Positions 35,267 to 46,864 are shown, counted from the first letter of the stretch. The stretch is DNA of 60,342 nucleotides from CAZWSX01 sp964636985 (GCA_964636985.1 CAZWSX010000036.1:1-60342); one strand, 5' to 3'. Translations and numbers: made by a program. The notes: generated by a model not told the origin, from the sequence alone.

Positions 35267-36028
35267 CTACTCTTCGTCGACCACCTCGCCGGCCAACCGG
35301 GCTGGCGTGGGAAACTCGAGCGTAAACTGCGTTCCGCGGCCGATCTCGCTTTGCACATCGATGCGTCCGCCGTGGGCTTCGATGATCTTCCGGGCAGTCG
35401 GCAATCCCAATCCCGAGCCGCCGGCCTTCGTCGTGAAGAAGGCCTCGAACATTTTCACGGCCGTCTTCTCGTCCATGCCGCAGCCGGTGTCGATTAAGTC
35501 GAGTGCCACACCTTGGCGAGTCAGCCGCGTGCGGGCCATCAGTGTCCCGCCGTTGGGCATCGCCTCGAGCGCGTTTTTGACCAGGTTTACCAGAGCCGCT
35601 TGCAGCAGCTGTTCGTCGAGCATCACGCTCGGCAAATCGTGCAGTGGATAGCGGCGGATTTCGACGCCGAGTTCATCCGCCTGCGCGGCAAACAGATCGA
35701 GAACCGTGTCGACCTGTTCGTTCAAATCGCCGGGCGAAAGGTCGAGCTGTCGCAACCGCGTGAAGCGAACGAAGTCGTTCAGTAAGTTCTCCAGCCGTTC
35801 ACACTGCTTTTGAACGATTTCGACTTTGTGCAGCGCGCGGCGCTGATCGGCGCTGGCTGGTCCGGCGATCAAATCCTCGCCCAACAGTTCCATGTTGAGC
35901 CGGATTACCGAGAGAGGGTTTTTGATCTCGTGAGCGAGCGAGCCAGCCAACTCGGCAAGTTCGTTGTACTGGAGTTGCAGGCGAGCCGAGTCGTCACCAC
36001 TGGAGTCATCGGCTTCGGGGGCGTTCAT
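35267..36028 (-). CDS. Cytoplasmic sensor histidine kinase
   Basis: A 253-residue histidine kinase without membrane helices. HisKA has H33 in GSLAHEIKNPLSVIRLN. The ATPase domain has the N box (LVNLVKNALEAM), DTGCGMD and GGSGLGLPTARKIIEAHGG. The short acidic N-terminus may hold no sensor domain, so input may come from a partner protein. It follows the pnp terminator on the same strand by 61 bases and has its own start region. No response regulator is adjacent. It resembles NtrB/ZraS-type kinases in the HisKA motif. Confidence 0.9.
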   Translation of the reverse strand: MNAPEADDSSGDDSARLQLQYNELAELAGSLAHEIKNPLSVIRLNMELLGEDLIAGPASADQRRALHKVEIVQKQCERLENLLNDFVRFTRLRQLDLSPGDLNEQVDTVLDLFAAQADELGVEIRRYPLHDLPSVMLDEQLLQAALVNLVKNALEAMPNGGTLMARTRLTRQGVALDLIDTGCGMDEKTAVKMFEAFFTTKAGGSGLGLPTARKIIEAHGGRIDVQSEIGRGTQFTLEFPTPARLAGEVVDEE

Positions 36029-36088
36029 CTAAGTGGACCCACTGGAACCCAAACGCTGCAATCTAAAAACACGCTGATCTAAAACAAA

Positions 36089-36118
36089 GCGGCGAAGGGA
36101 TGTGAACCCCTTCGCCGC
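36089..36118 (-). terminator. Rho-independent terminator of pnp
   Basis: An 11-bp GC-rich stem (GCGGCGAAGGG and its complement) with an 8-base loop. On the minus strand it is followed by TTTGTTTT. It lies 73 bases after the pnp stop. Confidence 0.85.
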
Positions 36119-36190
36119 AATCATACCTGTTTACGACCGACTTTTGACGTCCGATCGCTTATCGATAGTCTTGTCTATCGTCGACCCTGC

Positions 36191-38503
<2,313 letters not shown>

Positions 38504-38812
38504 GACTGAAATACCTTATGCGCCCCGACGGACGCTATGAGCGATGGAGGGCTCGTGGCAGAAAGCCAACTGGAGCGAATCGCAAGGAACCGGAACGGTC
38601 GCCTGCTGCGCGTAGCGAAACTCAGCCGATGCGAGGTCGCCAAATCCGTGCAGCGAAGCATTCGCCGCGGAAAGCGAGGCATCGTCATCCGGTCGCCGCG
38701 CAAGCCAAATTGCCCGCGAGTCCGGTGCAGCGATGCGCCTTGCTCGATGCGGAAAGACGCGTGTTTTTTCTCGATTTAGTCTGCGAGTAGCGTGTGCTCT
38801 TTGGAGAGCTGT
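38504..38812. other. Intergenic interval between rpsO and pnp
   Basis: 309 bases in the leader of pnp. In E. coli this region carries an RNase III site in a long hairpin. I see no strong hairpin here, only a 5-bp one (GCTCTCCAAAGAGC on the minus strand) just after the rpsO stop, too weak to call. Confidence 0.45.
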
Positions 38813-39082
38813 CTACTTACGAATACCTAGCTTGCCGATCAACTCGACATAGGTATCCGGTTTTACTTTGCGCAGATAGTCGAGCAACGTCCGCCGACGG
38901 CTTACCAACATCAGCAAACCACGCCGACTGGCATAATCCTTTTCATGGCCGCGCATGTGCTGAGTCAGATTGTTGATCCGCTCCGTCAACACCGCGATTT
39001 GCACCTCGGGAGAGCCGCTATCGCTCTCTGCTCGCCGATGTTCGCCAATCAATGCCTGTTTACGTTCTTTGGTGATGGTCAT
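38813..39082 (-). CDS. rpsO: 30S ribosomal protein S15
   Basis: An 89-residue S15, the normal length, binding 16S rRNA in the central domain of the small subunit. The conserved stretch SGSPEVQIAVLTERINNLTQH and the basic RRGLLMLVSRRRTLLDYLR are present. It lies upstream of pnp, with a 309-base gap, as in many bacteria. A folded leader lies just upstream of the start codon. Confidence 0.98.
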   Translation of the reverse strand: MTITKERKQALIGEHRRAESDSGSPEVQIAVLTERINNLTQHMRGHEKDYASRRGLLMLVSRRRTLLDYLRKVKPDTYVELIGKLGIRK

Positions 39083-39600
39083 GGGAAAAAAGCCGTCTGT
39101 CCTTCACGCACCCCGAGGCTTTCCGCCCCGCGGAGTGCAAAACGAGCCGCCCTGCGGCCTGCGTTTCACCCCCGATTGGGAAGTCCAATGCGGTGCGCCA
39201 ACTCTCCTTCACGCCCCGATTCGTCGGGACTAGTCCTACTTAAACGAAATACTCTGGAAAACTGTAAGCACGAAAGTGTACCAGTTCCGGCGAGCCTTGC
39301 AACCGCAAAGGGAATCAACCGCCACTGAGGGCCAAAAACACGGGCCCCAGCGGCGAAATCGATGCCTTAACAAATTGTCGGACAGCAGCACATCACTCCC
39401 GGTAGCCCCCCAATGGTGGCCGTTTTCCTGGCGATGCAGGCGCTCCCATTTCAACATCGCGCTTGGTGAAAGTAGGGTTGATACGCTGTTTGCAGGTTCA
39501 ACAATCGGGGCCAAATCACGAATTATCTGACATGCCTTGAGTTGGACTCGTCGCGGCGACTGAGTCATGTCCAACTTCTGCCCACCAGCGCGAGAGCGTG
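39083..39600. other. Intergenic interval upstream of rpsO and the next membrane protein
   Basis: 518 bases between two divergent genes. Apart from the possible rpsO leader hairpin I see no gene, repeat or clear promoter. Open frames on both strands here have no family features. Confidence 0.5.
39108..39138 (-). promoter_or_regulatory. Possible folded leader of rpsO
   Basis: On the minus strand, GCACTCC (39132-39138) pairs with GGGGTGC (39108-39114) with one wobble, around a smaller GGC/GCC stem. It ends 26 bases before the rpsO start codon. S15 represses its own mRNA in several bacteria by binding leader structures; whether this is such a site is a guess. Confidence 0.28.
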
Positions 39601-40524
39601 ATGGAAAAGGAAATCCCCAAGCCGAAGTATGTGCCGCCGTTTGAGCAGGGCGTCCCGCTACAGCAAACAAGTCCGTTTCCCCTCGGTTACATCGTTGCCT
39701 GCGTCTACGTGATCGGTTCGGCTGTCCTGATCGCAGTACTGCCTTCCAATCCAGACCGTGCGTACGTTTCCAAGTATCTCCTTGTTGCCATTTTGTTCGG
39801 ATCGCTATTTGGTCAAACGACTTCGGCGAGCATCTGGGCGACTCTTGGAACAGGGTACCATTGGGTCCGCCTCATTCTGGCACTTGGCTGGTTCTTTCTG
39901 CTGTTGTTTGGAACGACCTTGCTGATGGCTCGAATGAACGGGCCCGACGGCACGATGTTGATCGTCGTCGCCGGGACAATGCTATTGCAGTCGTTCTTGA
40001 TTCAAGTGCCGCTATGGTGTTGGCGCAGCATAGCGGGACTTCGGCTGGTCTCGCGTCAAGAGCCAGCGGCCGGCGAAGCTGAGCGTGTTCAGTTTGGCAT
40101 TGCTCACATGATGTTTTTTACTGCGATTGTGGCTCTCATTCTCGGCATGGCCCAGGCAATGATCCGCTGGTTAGGCGCCGATGCCACCCATGTAGGCGAT
40201 GGGCTGCCGGTTTTTCTCTACCTTGGCGCGTCGGCAATTCTGGTATCGCTTCCTATTGCGGTGGCAAGCCTGCTGGATCGACACTGTCTTCCCGCACTTG
40301 CATTGGCAACAGTGTTTGTGGTGTTAGTCACCGGCCTGGCGTTTCCCCTGATGGTGGCCATGGGACTACAACGAAGCGGACCCGACTTTTACGACATCAT
40401 CTCGATCAATCTGTCGGTAACGACGCAGGTCCTGGCGTATTCCTTAGGACTTCGTTTTTTCGGCCATCGCCTGACGATGGGAAAGAGCGGAGCAAAACCG
40501 ATTGCCAACGCGTCGCCGTGGTAG
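39601..40524 (+). CDS. Multi-pass membrane protein, planctomycete-type hypothetical
   Basis: A 307-residue protein with about eight hydrophobic helices, starting near residue 28 (YIVACVYVIGSAVLIAVL) and ending near 290. A short soluble N-terminus (MEKEIPKPKYVPPFEQG) precedes them. No transporter or enzyme motif is visible. The preceding GTG at 39598 is in the same frame and adds one residue. I do not recognise the family. It lies upstream of a possible leucine-rich fragment and a leucine-rich protein. Confidence 0.75.
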   Translation: MEKEIPKPKYVPPFEQGVPLQQTSPFPLGYIVACVYVIGSAVLIAVLPSNPDRAYVSKYLLVAILFGSLFGQTTSASIWATLGTGYHWVRLILALGWFFLLLFGTTLLMARMNGPDGTMLIVVAGTMLLQSFLIQVPLWCWRSIAGLRLVSRQEPAAGEAERVQFGIAHMMFFTAIVALILGMAQAMIRWLGADATHVGDGLPVFLYLGASAILVSLPIAVASLLDRHCLPALALATVFVVLVTGLAFPLMVAMGLQRSGPDFYDIISINLSVTTQVLAYSLGLRFFGHRLTMGKSGAKPIANASPW

Positions 40525-40964
40525 TCTGTTGGATCTTCTGCTTTCACGTACGCAGTAACGGGACTGCTTTTCGGATGCCTTTTCGGCCACACTCGTCTTG
40601 GCCAATCCATCGAACGTGTCCGTCGTTGCGCTCGCGATGGGTTTGCCGTGCGCTTCGTGATTGCGAACTTGAATATCTCGACCTGTCGGATTCGGATGTC
40701 ACCGACGAAGGAATCGGCAACCTCCATCTTGAAACGGATGACGACTCCACGTTTGTGTTCAGGAACCAGGCCACTATCCCCGCATCGCTGATGCGTCTTT
40801 GTAGTGTTGGCGAAGTCCAAGTAAATGCGGAGTCTTGCTCGGAGCCGTCCAAATCCATGATCCCTTCTAGGAAAAAAACACAGAACCAAGCAGTCGTGCC
40901 GGACGTAGACAAACCGCCTCAACGGTTCGTCGCAGTCATACAGTCGTCAGGGGGCACTCTATGA
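40518..40964 (+). pseudogene. Possible leucine-rich-repeat gene remnant
   Basis: An open frame of 148 residues starts at a GTG that overlaps the previous stop and ends in an ATGA overlap with the next gene. Most of it is arginine/serine-rich with no fold, but LEYLDLSDSDVTDEGI near residue 50 is a recognisable leucine-rich repeat of the bacterial type. It may be a decayed fragment of a leucine-rich protein like the next gene. A functional short gene cannot be excluded because of the two overlaps. Confidence 0.3.
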
Positions 40965-42565
40965 ACGACACCTCGCCGCCATCGAGTCCACGCGCCAAAC
41001 GAAACGGGTGGCTGCAGTTCGGTACCCGGTCGCTATTCGTCCTCATCGTTCTTGCCGCGGTCACGGCATGGGTTACTAAGCAGGAAATGAACAGGGAGGA
41101 GCGGCGGGAATATTGGATCGCACTGCTCCCGGCGAAGAACCATCCCGCCTCAAGCCTGCAATTCGCCCCCAATGGGAAGACCCCTTGGAGCCGGCATTTC
41201 GTCGGTTGGTTGCGGGGGAAGCCGCCCACTCTGGCCGTCGATTTGGTCTCTCTTCGCGGCGTGGAAGATCCTGCGACGATTCGCGAGTTGATAGGACTAT
41301 TTCCCGGCGCACACTTCGCAGTGGATTTTGACCACAGGGCAGCATCGCCTGAGTTCATGGAGGTGATCGCAAACATCAAAACGCTCGATTCGATCGAGCT
41401 TCGGGGCCTTGTTGATACGAGTGATGAATCGATCGTGCGGCTCGGAAAAGTCCGCCCCAGCCAGCCGTTTATGATGCAAGTGGAGCGCATTGACGACAAC
41501 CTCTTGCGCCGCGTCGTGGATGCGAAGGTCCATGCCCGCGTTATTTATGTATCAGGGCAGATGGAGGGGGCGGGCTGGCAAGCGGTTACGAACGAGGGCC
41601 TGCGCCAGGCCGCCCAACTGCCGAAACTTGATCACGTCGTCGCGTGCCGAAAGGGGGACGATCAGGGGCTGGCTCACTTTAAGAACCATGCCGCGATGCA
41701 GACGGTCAAACTGATGGGTCCGGGATACACTGATGCCAGCGTCGAGACAATAGCATCTCTCCCCCAGTTCATGTACTTGGAACTGATCGACACGCGATTG
41801 ACCGATGCCGGGATCGCGAGAGCCATTGCGGGACGTGCGCTCGATGGGCTCAAGCTCGACACGGTGACGCTAGGCGAAAAATCGATCGACGCAATCGGCC
41901 ACATGACATCGCTGCGGCGGCTCGAACTACGAAATGTTCCGCTTACAAGCGGGCTAGCCGAAGCGATCGCAAGGCAACCGATTGAAACGCTCACGCTCTA
42001 TGGCGACTACAGCGACGCCGATCTCAATGCGCTCGCCCCGATCGCGCCTACGCTGACCGTGGTCCACCTGTATACACCCAACGTCACCGATCAAGGCCTC
42101 GCTTGGCTGGGGCGCGCCAATCTCTGGCAATTGGGCCTTTGCAACACACAGGCTACCACTGCAACGTTGAAGGTGATCAAGTCGACGGGGAACGAACTGA
42201 CTCTCTGGCTTGGCGGACCGAATATCAACGCGGAGTTTGCGAGGGAAGCAAAAGCTGCTTTTAAACTTGGAACGATCGTCCTGTTCGGCCAATCGATCGA
42301 CGACGACGTGCTAACCGCGTTCGCCCCGGCCGCCAGCCGCTATCACTTGTACGGTACGAGCGTGACGGCAAAAGGACTTGGGGCACTCAAAACGGACGCG
42401 GAATCGGTCGCCGTAACGATCAACTATCCGGACGACACTCAGCCTCCTTTCAGCCAACATGAACTCGAGGAAATCAAACAGGCTACGGCCGGCATCGTTG
42501 ACGTCTCCCTTCAGGCTACCGAACGATCCTCCTATGAGCGTTTGACTCCACAGCCTTCTCGTTAA
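40961..42565 (+). CDS. Membrane-anchored leucine-rich repeat protein
   Basis: A 534-residue protein with one N-terminal helix (RSLFVLIVLAAVTAWV, residues 23-38), the N-terminal pattern common in planctomycete proteins. From about residue 130 it has irregular leucine-rich repeats, for example MTSLRRLELRNVPLTSGL and APTLTVVHLYTPNVTDQGLAWL. The protein is probably anchored in the inner membrane with its repeats outside, for protein binding. The start ATG overlaps the stop of the preceding frame. No catalytic part is seen. Confidence 0.75.
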   Translation: MNDTSPPSSPRAKRNGWLQFGTRSLFVLIVLAAVTAWVTKQEMNREERREYWIALLPAKNHPASSLQFAPNGKTPWSRHFVGWLRGKPPTLAVDLVSLRGVEDPATIRELIGLFPGAHFAVDFDHRAASPEFMEVIANIKTLDSIELRGLVDTSDESIVRLGKVRPSQPFMMQVERIDDNLLRRVVDAKVHARVIYVSGQMEGAGWQAVTNEGLRQAAQLPKLDHVVACRKGDDQGLAHFKNHAAMQTVKLMGPGYTDASVETIASLPQFMYLELIDTRLTDAGIARAIAGRALDGLKLDTVTLGEKSIDAIGHMTSLRRLELRNVPLTSGLAEAIARQPIETLTLYGDYSDADLNALAPIAPTLTVVHLYTPNVTDQGLAWLGRANLWQLGLCNTQATTATLKVIKSTGNELTLWLGGPNINAEFAREAKAAFKLGTIVLFGQSIDDDVLTAFAPAASRYHLYGTSVTAKGLGALKTDAESVAVTINYPDDTQPPFSQHELEEIKQATAGIVDVSLQATERSSYERLTPQPSR

Positions 42566-42796
42566 GACGCCAGCGAAGAGATGCGAATGATGTCGTTGTC
42601 CGACGGGAGCAACAAACTTCCGCGAACCGGTACATTCAGAAAAATCGTTAAACTCCGCCTAGCAAGCCGCCGATCATGCTAGTGGGGATGGTGCGCGTTT
42701 GCGCCCACGCCGCATGCAGCGCAAGCAATGGCCCGTAGGTTGGCAGCCATTGCCGCGAGCCGAATAGCCTAGAGGCCTAGTCGCGAGGCTGTTGAC

Positions 42797-44275
42797 GTGA
42801 GCATCCTCGCACCTCTTCTCGGTTCTCTTCCCACGCTTCGATGGTCCGCATGGGCGACGTTGATTCTTGTGTGGCTGCTGTGCCCTACCTTAAAGGCCAC
42901 GGAGCCTACTGCTCCTCGCGCCGTCAGCACGCGTTCTGACGCGAGCTCTGAACCCTCGGGGCAATCAAGCGAAGCAAGCGGCAGAGAAATTGCCCCGGAA
43001 AGCGGCGCAGAGGGTGGTGAAGCGAGAGAGAACGGGGGCGAAGAAGAGTCGAAGCTCGTCTTGCCGCTGTATGGGATCTTCGACGATGGCTTCTCACTCA
43101 AATCGATTGACGATCAGTACCAAATGCGGGTGCGATCGCTGACCCAAATCGACGGCAAGATCTTTTCCCCCACCGATCAGGAGCCGGCTAGGAATGGGAT
43201 CTACATTCCGCGCTTTCGCCTCTATCTGGAAGGTCAACTGACCGACTCGTTCGAATACGAACTCTCTTTGCAACGCAGTGTCGAAGGAGCCTTCGACGTT
43301 CTGGACGCGAACGTGAACTTCGTCCACTCCAAGGAGTTTCAAGTTCGCATTGGCCGCGCGCTGGTTCCTTACAGCTATGCGTGGTACGACCACTTGGAAC
43401 AGTATTACATCACGCCGGAGCGCGGCTTGTTCGCCTTGAACTTTGGCCTGGCGCGCCAGGCTGGCCTCTTTGCCCACGGTGAACTGTTCGAGGACAAACT
43501 GCAGTACGCTTTTGGTGGAACGTTCGGCCAGCTTTCAGGGTTGGCCGACACCAACACCACGCGAGACGCGGTCGGCTATCTCAACGCGCGCCCCTTTTTG
43601 CACTCGGAAGTCGCGCCGCGGCTCCGCAACTTCAATGTCGGGGGATCGCTGGCGATCGGCCGTCAGGCGTTCGAGTCGTCGCTGCTGCCGCTGCGAACAT
43701 CGATTCAGACGTCCGAAAACGACGAAGCCGCCCAAGCCGCGTCCTCGATCTTTCTGGAGTTCCGCGATGGTGTCGTCGCGAGAGGAGAACGGCTGCAGGG
43801 TGCACTCCATACCGCGCTCTACACGGGCCCCTTCTCGTTCGAGGCTGAGTGGTACGCCGCGCGGTTTGGGTCGGCCAGCGCCCCAGGGCGAGCTGCTGTG
43901 GGAATTCCGATCTTCGGGTACGACGTGACCTTGGCGGGCTTTCTAACGGGTGAGACCGTCGAAGACCGCACGTCCATCGTTCCACTTCAGTCGGTACCCG
44001 ATGGCGGCGTTGGCGCGCTCGAGATCTTCGCTCGCTATTCGTTGCTGCAGTTGGGAAGCGAAGTCTTCTCCGAGGGCCTGGCTGATCCCAACGATTGGAC
44101 AAGGTCCGCCGCCATTACGGACGTTGGCTGCAACTGGTATCTAAGTCGATTCGTCCGCATGACGTTCGACTGGCAGCACTCGATGTACGATTCGCCTGTG
44201 CTGCTTAACGAAGCCAAAGATTTGCGTTCGCGGCGCAATGATCTCTTCTGGACCCGTTGCCAGCTCCACTTTTGA
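42797..44275 (+). CDS. Outer-membrane porin of the O/P (phosphate-selective) type
   Basis: A 492-residue protein starting at GTG, with a signal peptide (WATLILVWLLCPTLKA), a low-complexity Ser/Glu-rich stretch to about residue 75, and a beta-barrel. Typical porin O/P patterns are present: RNGIYIPRFRLYLEGQLTDS, VRIGRALVPYSY and YITPERGLFALNFG. It ends with phenylalanine, the usual outer-membrane signal. It passes small anions or other solutes across the outer membrane. A cysteine-rich exported protein and an ArsR regulator follow on the same strand, so it may be a metal or oxyanion channel. Phosphate specificity is not shown. Confidence 0.85.
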   Translation: MSILAPLLGSLPTLRWSAWATLILVWLLCPTLKATEPTAPRAVSTRSDASSEPSGQSSEASGREIAPESGAEGGEARENGGEEESKLVLPLYGIFDDGFSLKSIDDQYQMRVRSLTQIDGKIFSPTDQEPARNGIYIPRFRLYLEGQLTDSFEYELSLQRSVEGAFDVLDANVNFVHSKEFQVRIGRALVPYSYAWYDHLEQYYITPERGLFALNFGLARQAGLFAHGELFEDKLQYAFGGTFGQLSGLADTNTTRDAVGYLNARPFLHSEVAPRLRNFNVGGSLAIGRQAFESSLLPLRTSIQTSENDEAAQAASSIFLEFRDGVVARGERLQGALHTALYTGPFSFEAEWYAARFGSASAPGRAAVGIPIFGYDVTLAGFLTGETVEDRTSIVPLQSVPDGGVGALEIFARYSLLQLGSEVFSEGLADPNDWTRSAAITDVGCNWYLSRFVRMTFDWQHSMYDSPVLLNEAKDLRSRRNDLFWTRCQLHF

Positions 44276-44410
44276 GATCGTCAAGCGACGCTCCTCGCGA
44301 TTTCGGGTGCCGGTGAACGTGGCGTGTTGTCGCCATTCAGCCCTCCGCAATTGGCAGTGCCGGAATCTCCTGGCTTGACCTGCAATTTTCGCTTGGCTAA
44401 CTTCGGTGGC

Positions 44411-44833
44411 ATGCCCTCCCGCATCGCGCATTACCTGGTCCTCGCGTGCAGCATCCTTTTGGCATTGCCACATGGATGGTGTTGCCTTCTTAAGCCGACT
44501 ACCACAGATCGGACCAGTGGCTGCGTCAGTTGTGCGAGAAAAGTCGCGTGCAAGCGTGCGAGAACGTGTTCGTGTTGCTCTCAAGGCACCTCGGCCGAGG
44601 AATGTAAGCTGCAAGGGGCAAGCCTTCCGCCTCGATTCCGCTGCCCTTGTGAAGATCGCAATGCAACGCGGCTCCAAAAGGTATTTGTCGACTGTGACAC
44701 CTTTTCCATTGCGCTTTGTCTTCCCCCGGCAATCACAACGATAAGCTGCGACCTAACTGCTTTGGTGCCGGAAACGACGCGGCCGCCACCTGCATCTCCT
44801 GTTCATCTCTTGAATTGCGTCTGGCTGTGTTAA
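44411..44833 (+). CDS. Cysteine-rich exported protein (17 Cys in 140 residues)
   Basis: A 140-residue protein with a signal peptide (AHYLVLACSILLALPHG) and 17 cysteines, many in pairs: GWCC (24-25), CVSC (38-41), CSCC (53-56) and CPC (78-80), then single ones to the last residue. This density suggests metal binding or many disulfides. The ATG at 44411 starts the signal peptide; a start at 44324 would add a polar stretch. It lies between the porin and the ArsR gene, 135 bases after the porin stop. No family is known to me. Metal handling in the periplasm is inference from context. Confidence 0.65.
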   Translation: MPSRIAHYLVLACSILLALPHGWCCLLKPTTTDRTSGCVSCARKVACKRARTCSCCSQGTSAEECKLQGASLPPRFRCPCEDRNATRLQKVFVDCDTFSIALCLPPAITTISCDLTALVPETTRPPPASPVHLLNCVWLC

Positions 44834-45134
44834 CGGCGCCCGCGCGCAAGGTTTCTTGACCCTGCGCACTCTACGGCCGTGAATCGATTGCTTGCAGTTC
44901 AGCGACAGCCAGCGAAAAACCCGTTTGCTCGCTGAAGGCCGACGCAAAGTCGAGCTGCTGCGAAAAGTAACCCAGGCGCCTTCCTGCGCTGTTTGACCAT
45001 GCATGTTCCAAACAGGCGCGCAAGATCTGCTGCTGCTTCAGTGCTGACTTCTTGAACGCGGTGTCGAACTCGTTTACGCGACGAACGGGTGAACGGGCCG
45101 CTCCGCAAACACGACTCTTCTAATCGCCGTACAA
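44834..45134. other. Intergenic interval before the ArsR gene
   Basis: 301 bases without a gene. It holds a 27-base dyad (44989-45015) that may be a regulator site. No clear promoter or terminator is seen. Confidence 0.5.
44989..45015. promoter_or_regulatory. Inverted repeat, possible ArsR operator
   Basis: CTGTTTG (44989-44995) and CAAACAG (45009-45015) are perfect complements separated by 13 bases that include ATGCAT at the centre. It lies 120 bases before the ArsR start. Dyads of this kind are usual ArsR-family binding sites, often in the promoter of their own gene. The distance to the start is longer than typical. Confidence 0.4.
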
Positions 45135-45479
45135 ATGGAAACCAACAATTTTGAAGGCTGCGCAGTGCGACTGAAGGCTTTGGCCGATGCGAGTCGCCTT
45201 AAGATCGTCATCTTGCTTCGAAAGGGTGCGCTCACCGTTTCAGAAGTGGCTGCGGCGATCGAGACCGAGATTGCCAATGTTTCGCATCACCTCTCCATTC
45301 TGCGCCAATGCAGGATCGTTCGTGCGACCAAGAAAGGACGTCACGTGTATTACGATCTTCACCCTGATGTCTGTGTCTTTACCGAATCGGCGAACCAGAA
45401 CCTCCGAGTCACTTTCGGTATTGGATTCGTCAATTTCGACGAAACGCTTCGCATCAGCGTTGGCGAACAGGTGCCGTAG
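45135..45479 (+). CDS. ArsR-family winged helix regulator
   Basis: A 114-residue protein with the ArsR winged helix: LKALADASRLKIVILLRKG, helix-turn-helix VSEVAAAIETEIANVSHHLS, and the wing VRATKKGRHVYYDL. The classic CVC metal site in helix 3 is missing. Cysteines C9, C59 and C80 are present elsewhere, so metal or redox sensing by another site is possible. ArsR proteins repress DNA until a ligand binds. It follows the porin and the cysteine-rich protein and may control them. Confidence 0.85.
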   Translation: METNNFEGCAVRLKALADASRLKIVILLRKGALTVSEVAAAIETEIANVSHHLSILRQCRIVRATKKGRHVYYDLHPDVCVFTESANQNLRVTFGIGFVNFDETLRISVGEQVP

Positions 45480-45612
45480 TCAGCATCGAACGCGATCGCT
45501 CAAGCGACGCCGCCCCGCTCGCGGCGGCATGTCCTGTTAACACCGTAGCAAAGCCGCCCCCAATCCGCTCCTTGGGTGAAGGCGCCTACACCACCCCCTT
45601 GAAGCGAATCCG

Positions 45613-45840
45613 ATGAAGACCGCCCAATCCCTCGTCTGGGCCGGCCTGACGGTCCTGGCAGCGACGTTTGCCTCGACAGTGTTTGCGGAACACGGCACCG
45701 GTGGCCCACGCACTGTCGGCAACGGCACTGTCGGCGACGACGGGCTAGGCTGGCTCCGCAATACCCTTCGCGGAGTCGCGGCAGCGATTGCGGACCTTCT
45801 ACCCGCACCGGGAATGATTCACGAGCCAACGCACCAGTAA
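45613..45840 (+). CDS. Small exported hypothetical protein
   Basis: A 75-residue protein with a signal peptide (SLVWAGLTVLAATFASTVFA). The mature part is about 50 residues, rich in Gly and Asn at first (GNGTVGDDGLG) and then helical with a proline-rich end. I do not recognise a family. It lies 133 bases after the ArsR gene on the same strand. The ATG has GAAGCGA upstream, a weak ribosome site. Confidence 0.55.
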   Translation: MKTAQSLVWAGLTVLAATFASTVFAEHGTGGPRTVGNGTVGDDGLGWLRNTLRGVAAAIADLLPAPGMIHEPTHQ

Positions 45841-45885
45841 GCAAGCCCGCCGCGACGGTAGACAGGCAGTCGAAAAACGATCAGG

Positions 45886-45958
<73 letters not shown>

Positions 45959-46069
45959 AAAGGCGTCTTATTTTAGCGAGCGCCGTTGGTTTTGGGTGAC
46001 GCGACTTTGGGCGGTGGCCTGCCATCGGTCGTGAAAAGGACAATTGCGGATGGCTTAGGTTCAGCTGGA

Positions 46070-46864
46070 TTACGTCCAGTTCTCGGGCATGTCGGGCTGT
46101 TGCCAGGCGCTCATGCCGCCGTCGACTAGCAGCATCTGCCCGTGAACGTGCGCGGCCGCGTCGCTGCACAAAAAGACGGCGGCCCCGCCGCAGACGTCGC
46201 TGTGCGGCACTTCGCCGTTGGGCGTGTGCAGTTCCATCCAGCGGCGAAATCGTTCGTCACGATCGATGATTGAAGTCAGCGGCGTTCGGACCAGGCCGGG
46301 CGCCATGCCGTTGACTCGGATTCCAAATGGCGCTAGCGAAACGCAGAGGCTCTTCACCATCGCTTCGATCGCTCCTTTCGAACTGTCGTAGCAGGCGTGC
46401 GTTGGTTCGGCCAGTCGCCCGTTGATCGAGCCGATCATCAGCACTCGCCCACGGACTTTGCTGGCAACCCACTTCCGGGCGAAAGCCTGCGTCAAAAAAA
46501 ACGGACTGGCGACATTGAGCCGCATCGTCGTCTCGTACGTGGCATGATCCATCTCGAGATAGGGCTTATCGATGTACGTGCCGGCGTTGTTCACTAGGAC
46601 GTCGATCGACGGCATGACCTTGGTCGCCCGTTCGAAGACGGTCGCAACACCTGGCTCGGTGGGGCCCGAGAGATCGCCTGTGATGAACTCGGCTTTAACC
46701 CCGTGACCTCGACAAACGTCGAGGACTTGCCTGGCCTCGTCGCCAAGTTGACGTCCGTGCAAGACAACATGGCAACCAGCGGCGGCGAAAGCTTCGGCAA
46801 TCGAGCGGCCGACCCCCTTAGTCGAGCCAGTAATCAGCGCAGCATGCCCCTTCAAGTGAATCAT
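46070..46864 (-). CDS. Short-chain dehydrogenase/reductase
   Basis: A 264-residue SDR enzyme. The NAD(P) motif TGSTKGVG is at residues 12-19, NNAG at 92-95 and the catalytic residues S146, Y159 and K163 (YDSSK). The C-terminal part HVHGQMLLVDGG is typical of 3-oxoacyl-ACP reductase-like SDRs. The substrate is unknown. An Arg/His position after the second strand (LHGRQ) suggests NADPH. It lies near a DUF1501 gene on the same strand, 78 bases downstream of that gene. Confidence 0.92.
   Translation of the reverse strand: MIHLKGHAALITGSTKGVGRSIAEAFAAAGCHVVLHGRQLGDEARQVLDVCRGHGVKAEFITGDLSGPTEPGVATVFERATKVMPSIDVLVNNAGTYIDKPYLEMDHATYETTMRLNVASPFFLTQAFARKWVASKVRGRVLMIGSINGRLAEPTHACYDSSKGAIEAMVKSLCVSLAPFGIRVNGMAPGLVRTPLTSIIDRDERFRRWMELHTPNGEVPHSDVCGGAAVFLCSDAAAHVHGQMLLVDGGMSAWQQPDMPENWT

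Noticed and set aside
39236..39670. 144-residue minus-strand frame in the gap before the membrane protein gene
   Set aside because: No recognisable motif, no start signals, and it overlaps the start of a clear gene.
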